Of a DNA stretch of 64,000 nucleotides, positions 18,278 to 26,949 are shown piece after piece (position 1 is the first letter of the stretch; every line of letters begins with the position of its first letter). Source of the stretch: Desulfotomaculaceae bacterium (lineage in GTDB: Bacteria; Bacillota; Desulfotomaculia; Desulfotomaculales; Pelotomaculaceae); assembly GCA_028696455.1 (NCBI GenBank), contig JAQVGZ010000003.1, positions 1 through 64,000 of the forward strand, in the 5' to 3' direction. Position numbers and translations under genes: made by a program. The notes beneath the pieces were generated by a model. The model worked only from the letters and a program-made list of their open reading frames with translations. It ran no database searches and had not been told where the DNA came from.

Positions 18278-20041
18278 ATGAAAAAGATTATGTCTGGCAA
18301 CGAGGCTTTTGCCTATGGCGCCTATTTGGCAGGAATCAAGTTTGGTTCAGCCTATCCGGGAACTCCCAGCACGGAGATAATGGAAAACTACAGTAAGTAT
18401 CCCGGCGTTTACGCCGAATGGGCCGCCAACGAAAAGGTTGCCGCTGATGTGGCTGCTGGTGTTGCCTACGCCGGTGGGCGTGCTATGTGTGCCATGAAGC
18501 ATGTTGGCATGAATGTTGCGGCCGAGGTCCTGTTTTATAGCTCTATGACTGGCACGCAGGGAGCACTGGTCTTCTTTAACGCTGACGACCCCGGTATGCA
18601 CAGCTCCCAGAACGAACAGGACAACCGTAACTACGCCAAGTTTGCCAGGGTAGCTTGCCTTGAGCCTTCGGACTCTGAAGAGGCCAAAAATTTTGTGAAA
18701 GCTGCCGTGGAAATTAGTGAAACCTTTGACACTCCTGTGATCATCAGAACCACAACCAGGCTGTCCCACTCCATGGGCATCGTCGAGATGGAGGAAGAGC
18801 CGGTCGCCGAAGCCCCGGCCGAGCCTGCCAAATATGTGAGAAACCCTGCCAAATATTTGATGGTGCCGGCTTTTTCCCGTGGGCGGCACCCAGTTATCGA
18901 AGAGCGGATAATTAAGTTGACCGAGTTTGCTGAAACAACTCCACTGAACCGAATCGAGCCGGGCGATGACGAGATCGGGATCATTGTTTCCGGTGTGGTC
19001 TACCAGTATGCCAGGGAAGTGTTTCCCAACGCCACCTTCTTAAAACTAGGAATGGTAAACCCGCTTCCCGTCAAAATGATTAAGGAGTTTGCGGGACGAG
19101 TGAAACAGGTAGTAGTAATTGAGGAACTAGACCCCATCATTGAGGATCATGTTCGTTTATTGGGCATTCCGGTACGGGGCAAAGACGTTTTCTCCAACAT
19201 CGGGGAGTTTAGCCCCTCACGTATCCGCCGTTCAGCGCATGAAGCCGGGTTGCTTCCTGGCTCTGCAAAACCGGTTGTGGCTGTGCCTCAATTACCTGGC
19301 CGGCCGCCAATGCTCTGCCCCGGCTGCGGCCACCGTGGATTGTTCTATGCCTTGCAGCGGCTGAACGCGGCGGTTTTCGGAGATATCGGCTGCTATACCC
19401 TGGGCGGTGCGGCGCCTCTGCTTGCCATGCAGACCTGCGGTTGCATGGGGGCTAGCGTTGGGGTCATACAAGGAATTGACCGGGTGGGAGTGAAGGACCG
19501 GACAGTAGCCGTGATCGGCGACTCTACCTTCTTCCATAGCGGTGTTGCTCCCTTGATTAGCCTCTATTATAACAACAGTCCCAGTACAACGATCATTGTA
19601 GACAACAGGGTAACGGCCATGACCGGTCACCAGGAAAACCCAGGCACTGGCAAGACCTTGCAGGGTGCTGAGGCACCAATTGTCAAAATAGACGAGCTGG
19701 TCCGCGGCATCGGTATCAAGAAGGTCGATATAGTAAACCCGTATGATTTCAAGAACGTAATGGATACCATTAAAGATCATGTACAGTCCCAAGAGCCATC
19801 GGTAATCATTGCTCAGTATCCCTGCGTTCTGAAAATGCGGGAGCGGAAGCCGGCCCCGGTAGTGGATGTGGAGAAATGCAATGAGTGCGGCAATTGTATC
19901 CGCATCGGCTGTTCTCCAATAACCAAGGTTGATGGCGGCATAAGCATCAACACCGAGCTGTGTAACGGCTGCGGATTCTGTGCCACCATTTGCAGCTCAG
20001 GCGCTATCAGCCTGCAGAACAAGGAAGGGGGGATCAGTTAA
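18278..20041 (+). CDS. iorA: Indolepyruvate:ferredoxin oxidoreductase, alpha subunit
   Basis: 587-residue subunit of the enzyme that oxidatively decarboxylates aryl pyruvates to aryl-acetyl-CoA, CO2 and reduced ferredoxin. The N-terminal pyrimidine-binding half (SGNEAFAYGAYLAG, YPGTPSTE) and the TPP domain (MLCPGCGHRGLFYAL, GDSTFFHSG) are clear. The end carries two ferredoxin motifs (CNECGNCIRIGC, CNGCGFCATIC). ATG 18278 is chosen because AAGGCGG lies just upstream; a longer frame from 18242 has no ribosome site. It overlaps iorB by one base (TAATG). Confidence 0.95.
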   Translation: MKKIMSGNEAFAYGAYLAGIKFGSAYPGTPSTEIMENYSKYPGVYAEWAANEKVAADVAAGVAYAGGRAMCAMKHVGMNVAAEVLFYSSMTGTQGALVFFNADDPGMHSSQNEQDNRNYAKFARVACLEPSDSEEAKNFVKAAVEISETFDTPVIIRTTTRLSHSMGIVEMEEEPVAEAPAEPAKYVRNPAKYLMVPAFSRGRHPVIEERIIKLTEFAETTPLNRIEPGDDEIGIIVSGVVYQYAREVFPNATFLKLGMVNPLPVKMIKEFAGRVKQVVVIEELDPIIEDHVRLLGIPVRGKDVFSNIGEFSPSRIRRSAHEAGLLPGSAKPVVAVPQLPGRPPMLCPGCGHRGLFYALQRLNAAVFGDIGCYTLGGAAPLLAMQTCGCMGASVGVIQGIDRVGVKDRTVAVIGDSTFFHSGVAPLISLYYNNSPSTTIIVDNRVTAMTGHQENPGTGKTLQGAEAPIVKIDELVRGIGIKKVDIVNPYDFKNVMDTIKDHVQSQEPSVIIAQYPCVLKMRERKPAPVVDVEKCNECGNCIRIGCSPITKVDGGISINTELCNGCGFCATICSSGAISLQNKEGGIS

Positions 20042-20625
20042 TGAAAAAGAAACTGGATTTTCTGTTTGCTGGAGTCGGTGGCCAGGGTACCATTCTGGTC
20101 AGCAACATTCTGGCTGAAGTAGGAATGCAACGCGGATACGACGTCAAGAAATCAGAGGTACACGGCATGTCACAGCGTGGTGGCGCTGTGGAAAGCCACG
20201 TCCGCTGGGGGGAGAAGGTTTATGCTCCTCTGGTTGAGGAGGGTTGCGCAGATTTCCTACTTGGCTTTGAAGCGCTGGAGGCAGCTCGCTGGCCACATTA
20301 CATGTACCCGGGAACGATTGCTATTGTCAATCGCCACCGTGTGAATCCTCCGTCCGTTAACCTGGGCCAGGAGGAATATCCGGATGAGAAGAAGATTGAG
20401 GCTATCCTGACCGAAGCTGGCGCCAAGGTGGTCTGGGTAGAGGGCGCAGCCAAAGCAAATGAGCTTGGTAACCCGACTCTAGCCGGTGTGGTTTTGCTCG
20501 GCGCATTATCGGCACGTTTGGACGAGCCGGTGGAAATCTGGGTGAAGGCAGTAGAGGATCTTGTTCCGGCAAAGTTCAAAGATTTGAACGTGAAGGCTTT
20601 TCTAGCCGGACGGGAAATGGCCTAG
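20041..20625 (+). CDS. iorB: Indolepyruvate:ferredoxin oxidoreductase, beta subunit
   Basis: 194-residue gamma-type subunit: LDFLFAGVGGQGTILVSNILAE at the N-terminus, KKSEVHGMSQRGGAVESHVRWG in the middle and NPTLAGVVLLGALS later match IorB and the related pyruvate oxidoreductase gamma chains. The ATG overlaps the iorA stop, so the two subunits are translationally coupled. Together they form the IorAB complex, which feeds low-potential electrons to ferredoxin. Confidence 0.95.
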   Translation: MKKKLDFLFAGVGGQGTILVSNILAEVGMQRGYDVKKSEVHGMSQRGGAVESHVRWGEKVYAPLVEEGCADFLLGFEALEAARWPHYMYPGTIAIVNRHRVNPPSVNLGQEEYPDEKKIEAILTEAGAKVVWVEGAAKANELGNPTLAGVVLLGALSARLDEPVEIWVKAVEDLVPAKFKDLNVKAFLAGREMA

Positions 20626-20682
20626 GAATATAATTAAATTTCTAAAAACCTCAATTTTATTTGATAGAGGGTAAACAGCTAC

Positions 20683-20758
20683 GGTACGGGGACACGCTAC
20701 TGCGAAAATAACCAACATATAAAAGTATATACCCCCAATTTAGAAGGGTTCCCGTACC
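20683..20758 (+). repeat. Inverted repeat GGTACGGGGA/TTCCCGTACC
   Basis: Ten-base arms (one G:T pair) at 20683-20692 and 20749-20758 around a 56-base AT-rich spacer. The layout resembles REP-like or miniature transposable remnants, but no target duplication was found. Confidence 0.4.
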
Positions 20759-20771
20759 TATACTATACTAT

Positions 20772-20801
20772 GAGGTTAACGCGTTGCTGTTAACCTCTTT
20801 T
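20772..20801 (+). terminator. Rho-independent terminator after iorAB
   Basis: Perfect arms GAGGTTAAC/GTTAACCTC with an 8-base loop and a TTTT tail. It separates iorAB from the dehydratase-type pair. Confidence 0.75.
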
Positions 20802-20958
20802 GTGTTCGCCCGGCATCTTGAGTCGATAGGTTGTCGTAAGAGACTCTGTCACCTAATCAGCGGGAAAATAACCCATAAATGATATGATGACCAAATTTAT
20901 CTGTATTGAACGTTAAGCTGCCGATCTTGATAACAATAGGAGAAAAGGGGATAAAAAG

Positions 20959-22191
20959 ATGGCTGAAGCTAAGTTTAAGAAAATCAAAAGTAAAGCTAAA
21001 ATGAAGGAAATCCTTGCGGATAATTTTAAGCAATTAGATGAAGCCTCGCGCACTGGCTCGAAACCTATAGCGTGGTGTACAAGTGTGGGCCCAGCTGAGC
21101 TTCTGCTAAGTATGGGGTTCCTTGTGTATTATCCCGAGAATCACGGTGCGCTTCTCGGCGCTACACGTGAATGTTTAGAGTATATCCCCAAGGCCCACGC
21201 GATCGGATACTCACCGGACATCTGTTCATACCTTACAAGTGATGTGGGGGCCTACCTTGCCGGCAAAACCCCGTTGCGCGCGGCATATAATATGGACGTG
21301 CCCAAACCAAGCGTGCTCGTGTTCAATACCAACCAGTGTCGCGACGTCGAAGAGTGGTATCTGTACTATGCGCGTGAATGGGGAGTGCCCATAGTCGGTG
21401 TGCATACTCCTCGCGGGGTGACTGATGTTGATGAACCAGTTATAGATTACATTACAAGGCAGCTCGAAAACCTTGTCGAGCCACTTGAGAAAATTTCCGG
21501 CACAAAATTCTCCTATGAGAAATTCTCCGAGGTTGTTGGGCTTAGCCGCCGCTGCACCGATCTATGGTGGAATGTGCTCTCAAGCGCAGCTAATGTGCCT
21601 TCGCCGATTACATTTTTTGATGGAACAGTTCATATGGCGCCTGCGGTTGTTTTGCGTGGCAACGCTATTGCAAATGATTATTATGAAACTCTTCTTGAAG
21701 AATTACACGATCTTATTGAACATAAGGTAGCTGCGGTTGATGGGGAGAATATCCGCCTTTATTGGGAAGGTATGCCTATATGGGGTAAGCTGCGTGACCT
21801 ATCTACGTTTTTCCTTTCGCAACAGACGAATGTAGTCGCCAGCACCTATTGCAACAGCTGGGTGTTTAAGGCCTTTGATGCAGCCGACCCCTTTAGAAGC
21901 ATGGCCCATGCATACACCGAACTGTTAGTCTGCAGGAGCGAAGAATACAAGGAGGCCTATATAGAGGATGTGTGCAAGGAATTCAAGTGCGATGGTGTTA
22001 TCTTCCATGATGCGCGCACATGTCCGAACAATTCAAACAACCGTTACGGTATGCCCGAGCGCATGATCAAAAACCACGGGATTCCTTCTGTAGTAATTAA
22101 CGGAGACTTAAATGACCTGCGCTGCTATGCGGAAGAACAGTCTCGGTTGTCTCTGGAAGCGTTCATTGAACAAATCAGACAGGGGAAATAA
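20959..22191 (+). CDS. 2-hydroxyacyl-CoA dehydratase-family protein (double-cubane cluster protein-like)
   Basis: 410-residue member of the HgdB/BcrB/BadD fold. Candidate cluster cysteines lie in AWCTSVGPAEL (about residue 36), TRECLEY, DICSYLTSD and NQCRDVEEWY, and others near the C-terminus (EFKCDGVIFHDARTCPNNSN). Classical dehydratases and benzoyl-CoA reductases need two such subunits; only one is present here, followed five bases later by an activase. That one-plus-one layout is the one known for the double-cubane cluster protein (DCCP) of Carboxydothermus and YjiM/YjiL. ATP-driven reduction of a small or CoA-bound substrate is inferred. Confidence 0.85.
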   Translation: MAEAKFKKIKSKAKMKEILADNFKQLDEASRTGSKPIAWCTSVGPAELLLSMGFLVYYPENHGALLGATRECLEYIPKAHAIGYSPDICSYLTSDVGAYLAGKTPLRAAYNMDVPKPSVLVFNTNQCRDVEEWYLYYAREWGVPIVGVHTPRGVTDVDEPVIDYITRQLENLVEPLEKISGTKFSYEKFSEVVGLSRRCTDLWWNVLSSAANVPSPITFFDGTVHMAPAVVLRGNAIANDYYETLLEELHDLIEHKVAAVDGENIRLYWEGMPIWGKLRDLSTFFLSQQTNVVASTYCNSWVFKAFDAADPFRSMAHAYTELLVCRSEEYKEAYIEDVCKEFKCDGVIFHDARTCPNNSNNRYGMPERMIKNHGIPSVVINGDLNDLRCYAEEQSRLSLEAFIEQIRQGK

Positions 22192-22196
22192 ATATC

Positions 22197-22982
22197 ATGT
22201 ATTTTGCTGGTATAGACGTTGGTAGCACATTCTCCAAGTCGGTAATTTGTGATGAGTTCGGCAAGGTGAGCGGTCGTGGGATGCTCCGGACCGGTGTAGA
22301 TTTTAAAGCGCGCGCGATAGAAGTTCTTGATGCTGCGAAGGCGGACGCGGAGTTTCCTGAAGGCGCGCCCATGAAGGTCTTTGCGACTGGATACGGCAGG
22401 AACAATATTGAATTTGCAGATGGAGTGATGACCGAAATTGCGTGTCAGGCCAGGGGGGTGTTTCATTCTATCCCAAGGGCTCAGACCATCGTTGATATTG
22501 GCGGCCAGGATACCAAAATTATTTTTGTAGACTCAAATGGAAAGCTGGGACGCTTCATAGTAAACCGCAAATGTGCAGCCGGAACAGGCGCATTTCTTGA
22601 GGAGATAGCACATAGGCTCGATAAGGAACTCTCCGAACTTGGTATGCTCGCGAGAGATGGTCAGGGATACAAGGCTTTATCAAGCTATTGCACAGTATTT
22701 GCCTCAAGCGAAGTGCTAGACCTGCTGCGCAGGGGCGTGGATATCCACGATCTCGCACGAAGCGTATTCCTATCGGTCGTGGTCCGCGTAATGGAACTCG
22801 CTACATTCGAAGGTAACGTAACACTTACCGGCGGTGTGGTAGCGAACAATCCAATATTAGCTGATCTTATAAAAGAAAAAGTAAAGGGCGAGGTCACTGT
22901 TCCTCCTTATGCACAATTTACCGCAGCCCTGGGGGCAGCGATAATTGCAAGGGAAAAATTTGGTAAAAAAACCAGGGAGTAG
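22197..22982 (+). CDS. Acyl-CoA dehydratase activase / DCCP reductase (HgdC-BcrD family)
   Basis: 261-residue ASKHA-fold ATPase that injects electrons into a dehydratase-type cluster on ATP hydrolysis. IDVGSTFSKSVI is phosphate loop 1, VDIGGQDTKIIF is loop 2, and LTGGVVANNPIL is the adenosine motif. NRKCAAGTGAFLE and SSYCTVFASSEV provide the two cysteines that bridge a [4Fe-4S] cluster across the dimer. Its gene directly follows its presumed partner, spaced five bases, with AGGGGA as ribosome site. Confidence 0.92.
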   Translation: MYFAGIDVGSTFSKSVICDEFGKVSGRGMLRTGVDFKARAIEVLDAAKADAEFPEGAPMKVFATGYGRNNIEFADGVMTEIACQARGVFHSIPRAQTIVDIGGQDTKIIFVDSNGKLGRFIVNRKCAAGTGAFLEEIAHRLDKELSELGMLARDGQGYKALSSYCTVFASSEVLDLLRRGVDIHDLARSVFLSVVVRVMELATFEGNVTLTGGVVANNPILADLIKEKVKGEVTVPPYAQFTAALGAAIIAREKFGKKTRE

Positions 22983-23217
22983 TAGTCTCAAAGTTGTTTG
23001 AGCATCTCATAGAAAATATCTCGTACAAGCTCAAAACCTAAACCAATGGCCATTTAATTTAAGTCTTCATGTGAAGCAATTGGGAAAGCATGAGTTCGCA
23101 GTTCCTTAAGAATACCTTGGCGCTTTGTAAAGTTGGGAAGAAATCGCTTATTGGCTTTAGTACAAACCTATCCAGTTTAACCACAGGATGAGGAGACTAA
23201 AACAAGTCGGAACAGTG
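22983..23217 (+). other. Gene-free stretch after the activase gene
   Basis: About 235 AT-rich bases with no supportable ORF, terminator or repeat. The regulatory region of the hydroxyacid dehydrogenase begins after it. Confidence 0.4.
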
Positions 23218-23294
23218 GTTAAATCTGACTTGTACAATGTCTTGATTTAAAGCCAATAACCTTACTTAATCTGCTTCTTGTGGTCAGATTTGAC
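23218..23294 (+). promoter_or_regulatory. Paired upstream activator sites of the hydroxyacid dehydrogenase promoter
   Basis: GTCA-GATT-TGAC (23283-23294) is perfect and GTTA-AATC-TGAC (23218-23229) has one change. Their centres lie about 72 and 137 bases before the sigma-54 -12 element, nearly the same geometry as at 15990-16138. Confidence 0.65.
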
Positions 23295-23346
23295 ACCTGA
23301 ATATTTACGATTCAGAAAATTTCAACAGGAAAGCGTGCTGTAAGTG

Positions 23347-23362
23347 TGGCACGCTTTTTGCT
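23347..23362 (+). promoter_or_regulatory. Sigma-54 promoter upstream of D-2-hydroxyacid dehydrogenase
   Basis: TGGCAC-GCTTT-TTGCT, with GG (23348) and GC (23360) 12 bases apart. The conserved box GATTCAGAAAATTTCAAC begins at 23309, 51 bases before the GC. Confidence 0.87.
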
Positions 23363-23439
23363 TATTTATATGATCAGTTTATAGTTTAAGATGTTCTAGT
23401 ATTTAAAGTATATAATATGCGGTTGAAAAAAATTAGACT

Positions 23440-23453
23440 CAAGGGGGAATGTG
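23440..23453 (+). other. Conserved leader element CAAGGGGGAATGTG
   Basis: Second copy of the 14-mer seen at 16215 and 28617, 80 bases after the -12 GC. It precedes only a minimal ATG-ACT-GTT-TAA frame. Confidence 0.45.
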
Positions 23454-23599
23454 TTGATGACTGTTTAAAAGATATAGAAACTTTCAAGTTTTGGCATTTG
23501 CAACATAAGAAAATTGTTACATTTTTAGTTATCAGAATTTCAACAATATATTGTTTTTTTAGGCAACGACACGTTTATTTAAAAGGGAGGTTTTTACTC

Positions 23600-24601
23600 G
23601 TGAGTAATTTTAACCCGCTAAATATTTTATTAGTAGTGACGCCGGAAGTTGGCACCCCGGACAAATACGAAAAACTAATTGTAGAACGTTTTCCTGAACA
23701 GGTAGCCAGTGGCGCCATTAGAATCAAAAAATTTACCGATGGCGCCGATACGGATGAAGTTTTGGATACCCACATTGTTGGCACCGGTTCGATACCCCAA
23801 AGAATACCGGAAATGAAAGACTTGCAGTGGGTTATGACTTTTAGTTCGGGTACAGACCATTGGAAAAATTGGGGTAAGTTACCTAAGCATGTTCCCCTGA
23901 CTCATTTTCCTGGCGGGTCTGGCATCCCCATATCTGAATTCGTTATTGGTCAAATGTTAAATTTAGCCAAGAAATATATCCCGTTATGGGAAAACCAGAA
24001 GCAGAAAAAATATATTCGCATATTTGGCGAAGAACTTTACGGTAAGACGTTAGGCATAATCGGTCTTGGTGGCATTGGACGTGAGATAGCTAAAAGAGCA
24101 AAGGCTTTTGATATGCGGGTAATCGGTGCTGATATCTTTAAAATAGAGCTTCCTACTGTGGATGAAGCATTTTTGTTTGATCGGGTCGACGATGTGATTA
24201 AACAGAGTGACTTTTTAGTACTCTCTTGTCCGGAGACAGAAGATACCAAGGGTATGATGAACGAGGACAGATTTAAGCTGATGAAAAAGAGCGCCTATTT
24301 TCTCAACTGTGCCCGGGGTTCACTGGTGGTAAAAGAAGCGTTTATGAAGGCGCTAAATGAGGGATGGATTGCAGGGGCGGCCCAAGACACTTGGTACGTT
24401 AAAACTCCGGTTCCTTCCTACCTACCGCCGGAAGATGAGTTATGGGATACCAAGAACCTGCTTATCTCACCACATATTTCATCTTTTAGCGAGATGTATG
24501 AAAAAAGGTTCGGCGCGGTGTTCGTGGAGAACATAGACCGCTTTTTAAAAGGTGAGCCTTTAATCCACGTAGCCCCCGGTTTTGAAGCCAATCGCGACTA
24601 A
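23600..24601 (+). CDS. NAD-dependent D-2-hydroxyacid dehydrogenase
   Basis: 333-residue member of the D-isomer-specific 2-hydroxyacid dehydrogenases. The Rossmann motif GIIGLGGIGREIAKRAKAF is at about residue 150, followed by the conserved LNCARGSLVVKEAF segment and the C-terminal LISPHISSFSE, whose His is the catalytic acid/base. GTG 23600 with GGGAGG upstream is the likely start; a longer frame from 23417 adds 61 residues that look like untranslated leader. It would interconvert a 2-hydroxy acid and a 2-oxo acid, which IorAB could then oxidise. A second acyl-CoA synthetase follows. Confidence 0.9.
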   Translation: MSNFNPLNILLVVTPEVGTPDKYEKLIVERFPEQVASGAIRIKKFTDGADTDEVLDTHIVGTGSIPQRIPEMKDLQWVMTFSSGTDHWKNWGKLPKHVPLTHFPGGSGIPISEFVIGQMLNLAKKYIPLWENQKQKKYIRIFGEELYGKTLGIIGLGGIGREIAKRAKAFDMRVIGADIFKIELPTVDEAFLFDRVDDVIKQSDFLVLSCPETEDTKGMMNEDRFKLMKKSAYFLNCARGSLVVKEAFMKALNEGWIAGAAQDTWYVKTPVPSYLPPEDELWDTKNLLISPHISSFSEMYEKRFGAVFVENIDRFLKGEPLIHVAPGFEANRD

Positions 24602-24764
24602 AAGTTGAACGCATCTTTCTGTGCAGAATGTTTCTTTTAAGATAGTACGCACTTATGGCTGGTTGTGAAAATGATACTTTATTCTTACCCTTAACTGGAT
24701 AACGCAAGATTATTAATATGTTTATGCTTTTGTTTAGTATAAAAAATACAAGGAGGAATAAAAG

Positions 24765-26351
24765 ATGAATTTTGCACGTTATGGAATTATTAATGCCAAG
24801 AAGTACCCGAACCGAGAATTTTTAATTGAGCATGTATTTCCCGGCAATGAACGGCGGGTTCGCACCTGGAAAGAATTCAGTGAAGAAGCTAATAAATTAG
24901 CCAATTACCTCCAGAAAGAATGTAATATCAAACCAGGTGATTTTGTCCTGCACTTGCAGTTTAATAGTTTGGAATGGTACACTACTTTTCATGGTATCTT
25001 GAGGACAGGAGCAACTCCGGTTCCCCTAAATTTCCGTTTCTTCAGCCAAGATATTAAATTTGCGTCTGACGCTGTTGGCGCTACAGCTATGATTACCGAA
25101 GAAAAATTTTTGCCAAGAATTCAACCTATTCAAGGTGAAATGCCCACTATTAAAAAATATATTTGTATAGGCCAAGAAGTCCCCAGTGATATGATCTCTT
25201 ATAGTAGTATTATTGAAAATGGTGACACAACAGATGTTTTGGTGGATGTGGATGACGAAGCATGTGCTGAGTTGATGTTTACCTCCGGCACTACTGGAAA
25301 GCCCAAACCTGTATACCAGGCCCACAGAAACCTGTACGAAATTGGTATTGGCTCAGCCTTAAGCTACAATCGAGGATATAATACGATCTATTTAGCGCCT
25401 TACGCCCTCTATCATAGCGGTATGTTTTTCCTTACCCAGGCATGCTACTTGGCTGGTGGCAAAATTGTGCTTACCAATAGTCTCAAGCCAAAGGATTTGT
25501 TAGATGTTATGGTACAGGATCGAGTAAATGATACCCACTGGATGGTTCCAACCATGACGGACTTTCTCAATGCTATTAAAAGCGGAGAGCTTGATCTGTC
25601 GCAGTATGATCTATCCTTCTATGGTAAAGTATGTGAAGAAAATGCAATTGGTGCACAACCGGTTCCCCCGGTTATGCTCGAGGAAATTAGAAAGCACACC
25701 CCATTTAAGACGGGCAACATCTATGGGATCACTGAAGGTGGGGGTGGTGGAGCATTTCATTGCTATGATGAAGATCTTGATGCCCACCAGGGCTCAATTG
25801 GCAAACCTACCTTCAATATGGAAGCCCGCATCGTCGATGCTAACGGCAATGACGTCCCTGTAGGGGAAGTGGGTGAATTACTTCTCAAAGGGCCCAAGAT
25901 TATGAAAGAGTATTACAACAATCCCGAGTTGACCGCTAAAACCATTGTGGACGGATGGCTCCACACCGGTGACCTGGCCCGACAGGACGAAGACGGCTTC
26001 TTCTATATTGCGGACAGGGCGAAAGACTTGATCATCAGGGGCGGCGAAAATATTTTCCCGGCAGAAATCGAGGCAGCAATTCACAGGAGTCCTAAGGTTG
26101 ATGATGTGGCGATTATTGGCGCCCCGCATCCGAAGTATGTAGAAATGGCCATGGCCATTATTCAGCTTAAGAAAGGGGAATCCATGACCCAGGAAGAAGT
26201 AATTGAAGTCTGCAAGCAAGCCGGCTTAGCCAAATATAAGTGGCCGGAGAAAGTTGTTTTTGATGAAGTGATGCGCAACACTACCAATAAGCTTGACAAA
26301 CCGGCAATGCGTGAAAAGTACCTTGGGAAAAGGGAAGTATCTGTTTTGTAA
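24765..26351 (+). CDS. Acyl-CoA synthetase (AMP-forming), copy 2
   Basis: 528-residue ANL ligase, same size as copy 1 but clearly diverged. Motifs: MFTSGTTGKPKPVYQAH, YGITEGGGGGAFH (an unusual glycine run in the A5 region), HTGDLARQDEDGFFYIADRAKD, IRGGENIFPAEIEAA and a C-terminal NKLDKPAMREKY lysine. AAGGAGG lies ahead of the ATG. It lies 163 bases after the dehydrogenase on the same strand, with no terminator between, so it probably belongs to the same sigma-54 transcript. Acid substrate not predictable. Confidence 0.92.
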   Translation: MNFARYGIINAKKYPNREFLIEHVFPGNERRVRTWKEFSEEANKLANYLQKECNIKPGDFVLHLQFNSLEWYTTFHGILRTGATPVPLNFRFFSQDIKFASDAVGATAMITEEKFLPRIQPIQGEMPTIKKYICIGQEVPSDMISYSSIIENGDTTDVLVDVDDEACAELMFTSGTTGKPKPVYQAHRNLYEIGIGSALSYNRGYNTIYLAPYALYHSGMFFLTQACYLAGGKIVLTNSLKPKDLLDVMVQDRVNDTHWMVPTMTDFLNAIKSGELDLSQYDLSFYGKVCEENAIGAQPVPPVMLEEIRKHTPFKTGNIYGITEGGGGGAFHCYDEDLDAHQGSIGKPTFNMEARIVDANGNDVPVGEVGELLLKGPKIMKEYYNNPELTAKTIVDGWLHTGDLARQDEDGFFYIADRAKDLIIRGGENIFPAEIEAAIHRSPKVDDVAIIGAPHPKYVEMAMAIIQLKKGESMTQEEVIEVCKQAGLAKYKWPEKVVFDEVMRNTTNKLDKPAMREKYLGKREVSVL

Positions 26352-26382
26352 ATAGGGCTTTGAAAAATTTCAAGGTGTGAAT

Positions 26383-26422
26383 AAAAGGTGTGCTGGGTTG
26401 CAATATGTCAGCACACCCTTTT
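26383..26422 (+). terminator. Terminator after acyl-CoA synthetase 2
   Basis: Arms AAAAGGTGTGCTG and CAGCACACCCTTTT with one bulge; the 3' arm ends in TTTTAAATTT. Confidence 0.7.
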
Positions 26423-26949
26423 AAATTTAGAATGGCCGCGGTATTTTTTCAAAACAAAATCTTTTAAATGCAATCTGTATTAATATGTCACGAAGTAACC
26501 CTGGCGTAATCTTAATTGCTATTAGGGGTAAGATCCATTATATGTTATTAGATAGACGCGAAATTTCGAATTATTTGTCAAATTTCTTCTTTAACAGATT
26601 GATCGGCTATGATATAATTTATTAAAATCAAATACATATCGTACCCTAAGGTTTACAAAAGTTAAACTATTAGCCAGTTCAATTTTCGCTATTTATCCGC
26701 AGGTTAGTAATGAATATTTTATATGACCTAAAAAAGTGGATCCTATTGAAAGCTTTGTGTTTTATTAGGCATCGGAGTTGCTATTATTTAATCGGATTCA
26801 GTGGCTAGAGCCAGGCAAATGTTTTTCGTTATGGGGGGTGCTTTATCAAAAAATAACTGAATTGACTGAAAAGACGAAAAGCTGGTTATATGGTGTTTGC
26901 AATTGCTTTACCTATTTGAGGCAAGCATCTTAGGTATATGGAGGGGTAA
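26423..26949 (+). other. Long gene-free leader of the sigma-54 activator gene
   Basis: About 530 AT-rich bases with no ORF I can support. A sigma-A-like promoter lies in it (26590-26618), giving a leader of about 325 bases. No GTCA-N4-TGAC dyad or sigma-54 motif was seen, so the regulator appears not to share its targets' promoter type. Confidence 0.45.
26590..26618 (+). promoter_or_regulatory. Sigma-A-like promoter for the PAS/sigma-54 activator
   Basis: TTTAAC, a 17-base spacer and TATAAT with an extended -10 TG. The -35 is weak. Confidence 0.45.

Noticed and set aside
23417-23599. 61-codon N-terminal extension of the hydroxyacid dehydrogenase
   Set aside because: It shows no family similarity, and the GTG at 23600 has a good ribosome site; the extension lies in the sigma-54 leader.
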